Positions 63,318 to 64,000 of a stretch of 64,000 bases of DNA are shown one piece after another. The notes beneath the pieces were generated by a model, which was not told the origin of the DNA, made no database searches, and saw only the letters and a list, made by a program, of their open reading frames with translations. Where the stretch lies: contig VZTG01010463.1 of NCBI GenBank assembly GCA_013397845.1, positions 343,819-407,818 on the forward strand, written 5' to 3'. Positions within the stretch are counted from its first letter, which is position 1. Every line of letters starts with the position of its first letter. The position numbers and the translations under genes are program-made. The DNA comes from Melanocharis versteri (Eukaryota > Chordata > Aves > Passeriformes > Melanocharitidae).

Positions 63318-64000
63318 CTATCATGGGTAAAACGAAGCAAGCCTGGTTTCAGATCTGCTTCAGCAAAGCACTTAAGCATCTGACTAAGCTCAGCATGTGC
63401 TTAATCTTATCATCTTTTAACCAAACTCTTGTTTTTCATGTAAGTACCCACTTTCTGAAGTCTATCATTGGATTCGGCTTTGCAGTTGAGAAATGCAGAG
63501 GCTTCATCAGAGGCTTTTCTAAAGCATTTATCATTTCAAGCAAGAGCACAGTGTTGGAGTGGCTCCTGATTAATTATGACTTGCTACTGTGAATTCTGGA
63601 CCTGGCATGCAAGATTTCAAAAGTCTGTCAGGAGTGGCAGTGTAAGCATCCTGCTGACACTAGAGACCAAATGTCCCCACGTCTGGTCTTCAGCAAAGAG
63701 AGAAGGCAAGAGCAGGAGCTAATGAATTTCAGAAACCTTCTTCTGTGATTTATTGCTGTGTTGAAGGGCCATTGACTTTGATAACAGTTGCTTAAGCAGG
63801 TTTTTGGGGAAGACAGAACAAACGCTGACTGATTCAAATTAACATATTAGCTTCCAGTGAGCTAATTAATGTAAAGTGTAGGTGAAAGACACAGAAAAAC
63901 TGTTGAGTTGCAAATTTGTAGAATCATGTCCTTAAAGGTTTATTGCACAGATATCTAAATTTTGTGAACATTTATTCTCTCTTTAATTCCTACATGTAAT
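63318..64000 (-). other. FRK: Part of the preceding FRK-like intron (runs off the window)
   Basis: This is the 3' part of the intron before the 166-bp exon. I looked for the preceding Src-family exon (HRDL...N, DFG) on the minus strand and found no trace up to position 64000. The intron carries one ancient repeat fragment near 63350-63410 and is otherwise unremarkable. Confidence 0.6.
63347..63412. repeat. Ancient amniote interspersed repeat fragment (CR1-like)
   Basis: The words TCAGCAAAGCACTTAAGCAT and CAGCATGTGCTTAA occur close together. This pairing is typical of an old CR1-like repeat that I recall from bird, turtle and crocodile genomes. Divergence is high and only about 65 bp remain. 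The family assignment is from memory. Confidence 0.45.

Overview
The window looks like a stretch of bird nuclear genome. It is AT-rich and has almost no coding sequence. It carries several CR1 (chicken repeat 1) LINE fragments in both orientations, with the avian octamer-type 3' tails (ATTCTATG / ATTCTGTG), and solo LTRs of avian endogenous retroviruses. The LTR types are ones I associate with Neoaves or passerine genomes. That species-level hint rests on recall of repeat families, not on a search.

The only gene I can support is at the right end, on the minus strand. Two exons with good splice sites (63152-63317 and 61088-61281) encode the last 119 residues of a Src-related non-receptor tyrosine kinase. 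The closest match I recognise is FRK (fyn-related kinase). They cover the activation-loop tyrosine, the APE motif, the C-lobe and a short C-terminal tail. The 5' part of the gene lies beyond position 64000. In mammals the region 3' of FRK, toward HS3ST5, is a long gene desert, and positions 1-60800 here fit that picture.

Layout: 1-2870 is unique sequence with a TAAAA microsatellite and a GC-rich patch. 2871-3951 is a solo LTR. 3952-17553 is unique AT-rich sequence. 17554-17990 is a second solo LTR with a perfect 5-bp target duplication. A CR1 fragment lies at 19955-20225, and an LTR-like block at about 21515-21965. A head-to-head CR1 pair lies at 25112-26000. A 1.07-kb CR1 remnant with reverse-transcriptase coding traces lies at 28938-30010. 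30011-60844 is desert with microsatellites, two perfect hairpins and a possible ancient tRNA-SINE. 60845-64000 is the 3' end of the kinase gene, whose introns hold one CR1 and one ancient repeat fragment.

I found no operon, CRISPR array, phage or other new gene system. The items most worth a second look are the shortened C-terminal tail of the kinase, three exon-like open segments with splice signals inside the desert (23631-23790, 33728-33893, 54694-54781), the two perfect inverted repeats, and homeobox-motif-dense segments that could be conserved enhancers. Most other open frames are chance or repeat-derived, and several of the longest do not begin with ATG.
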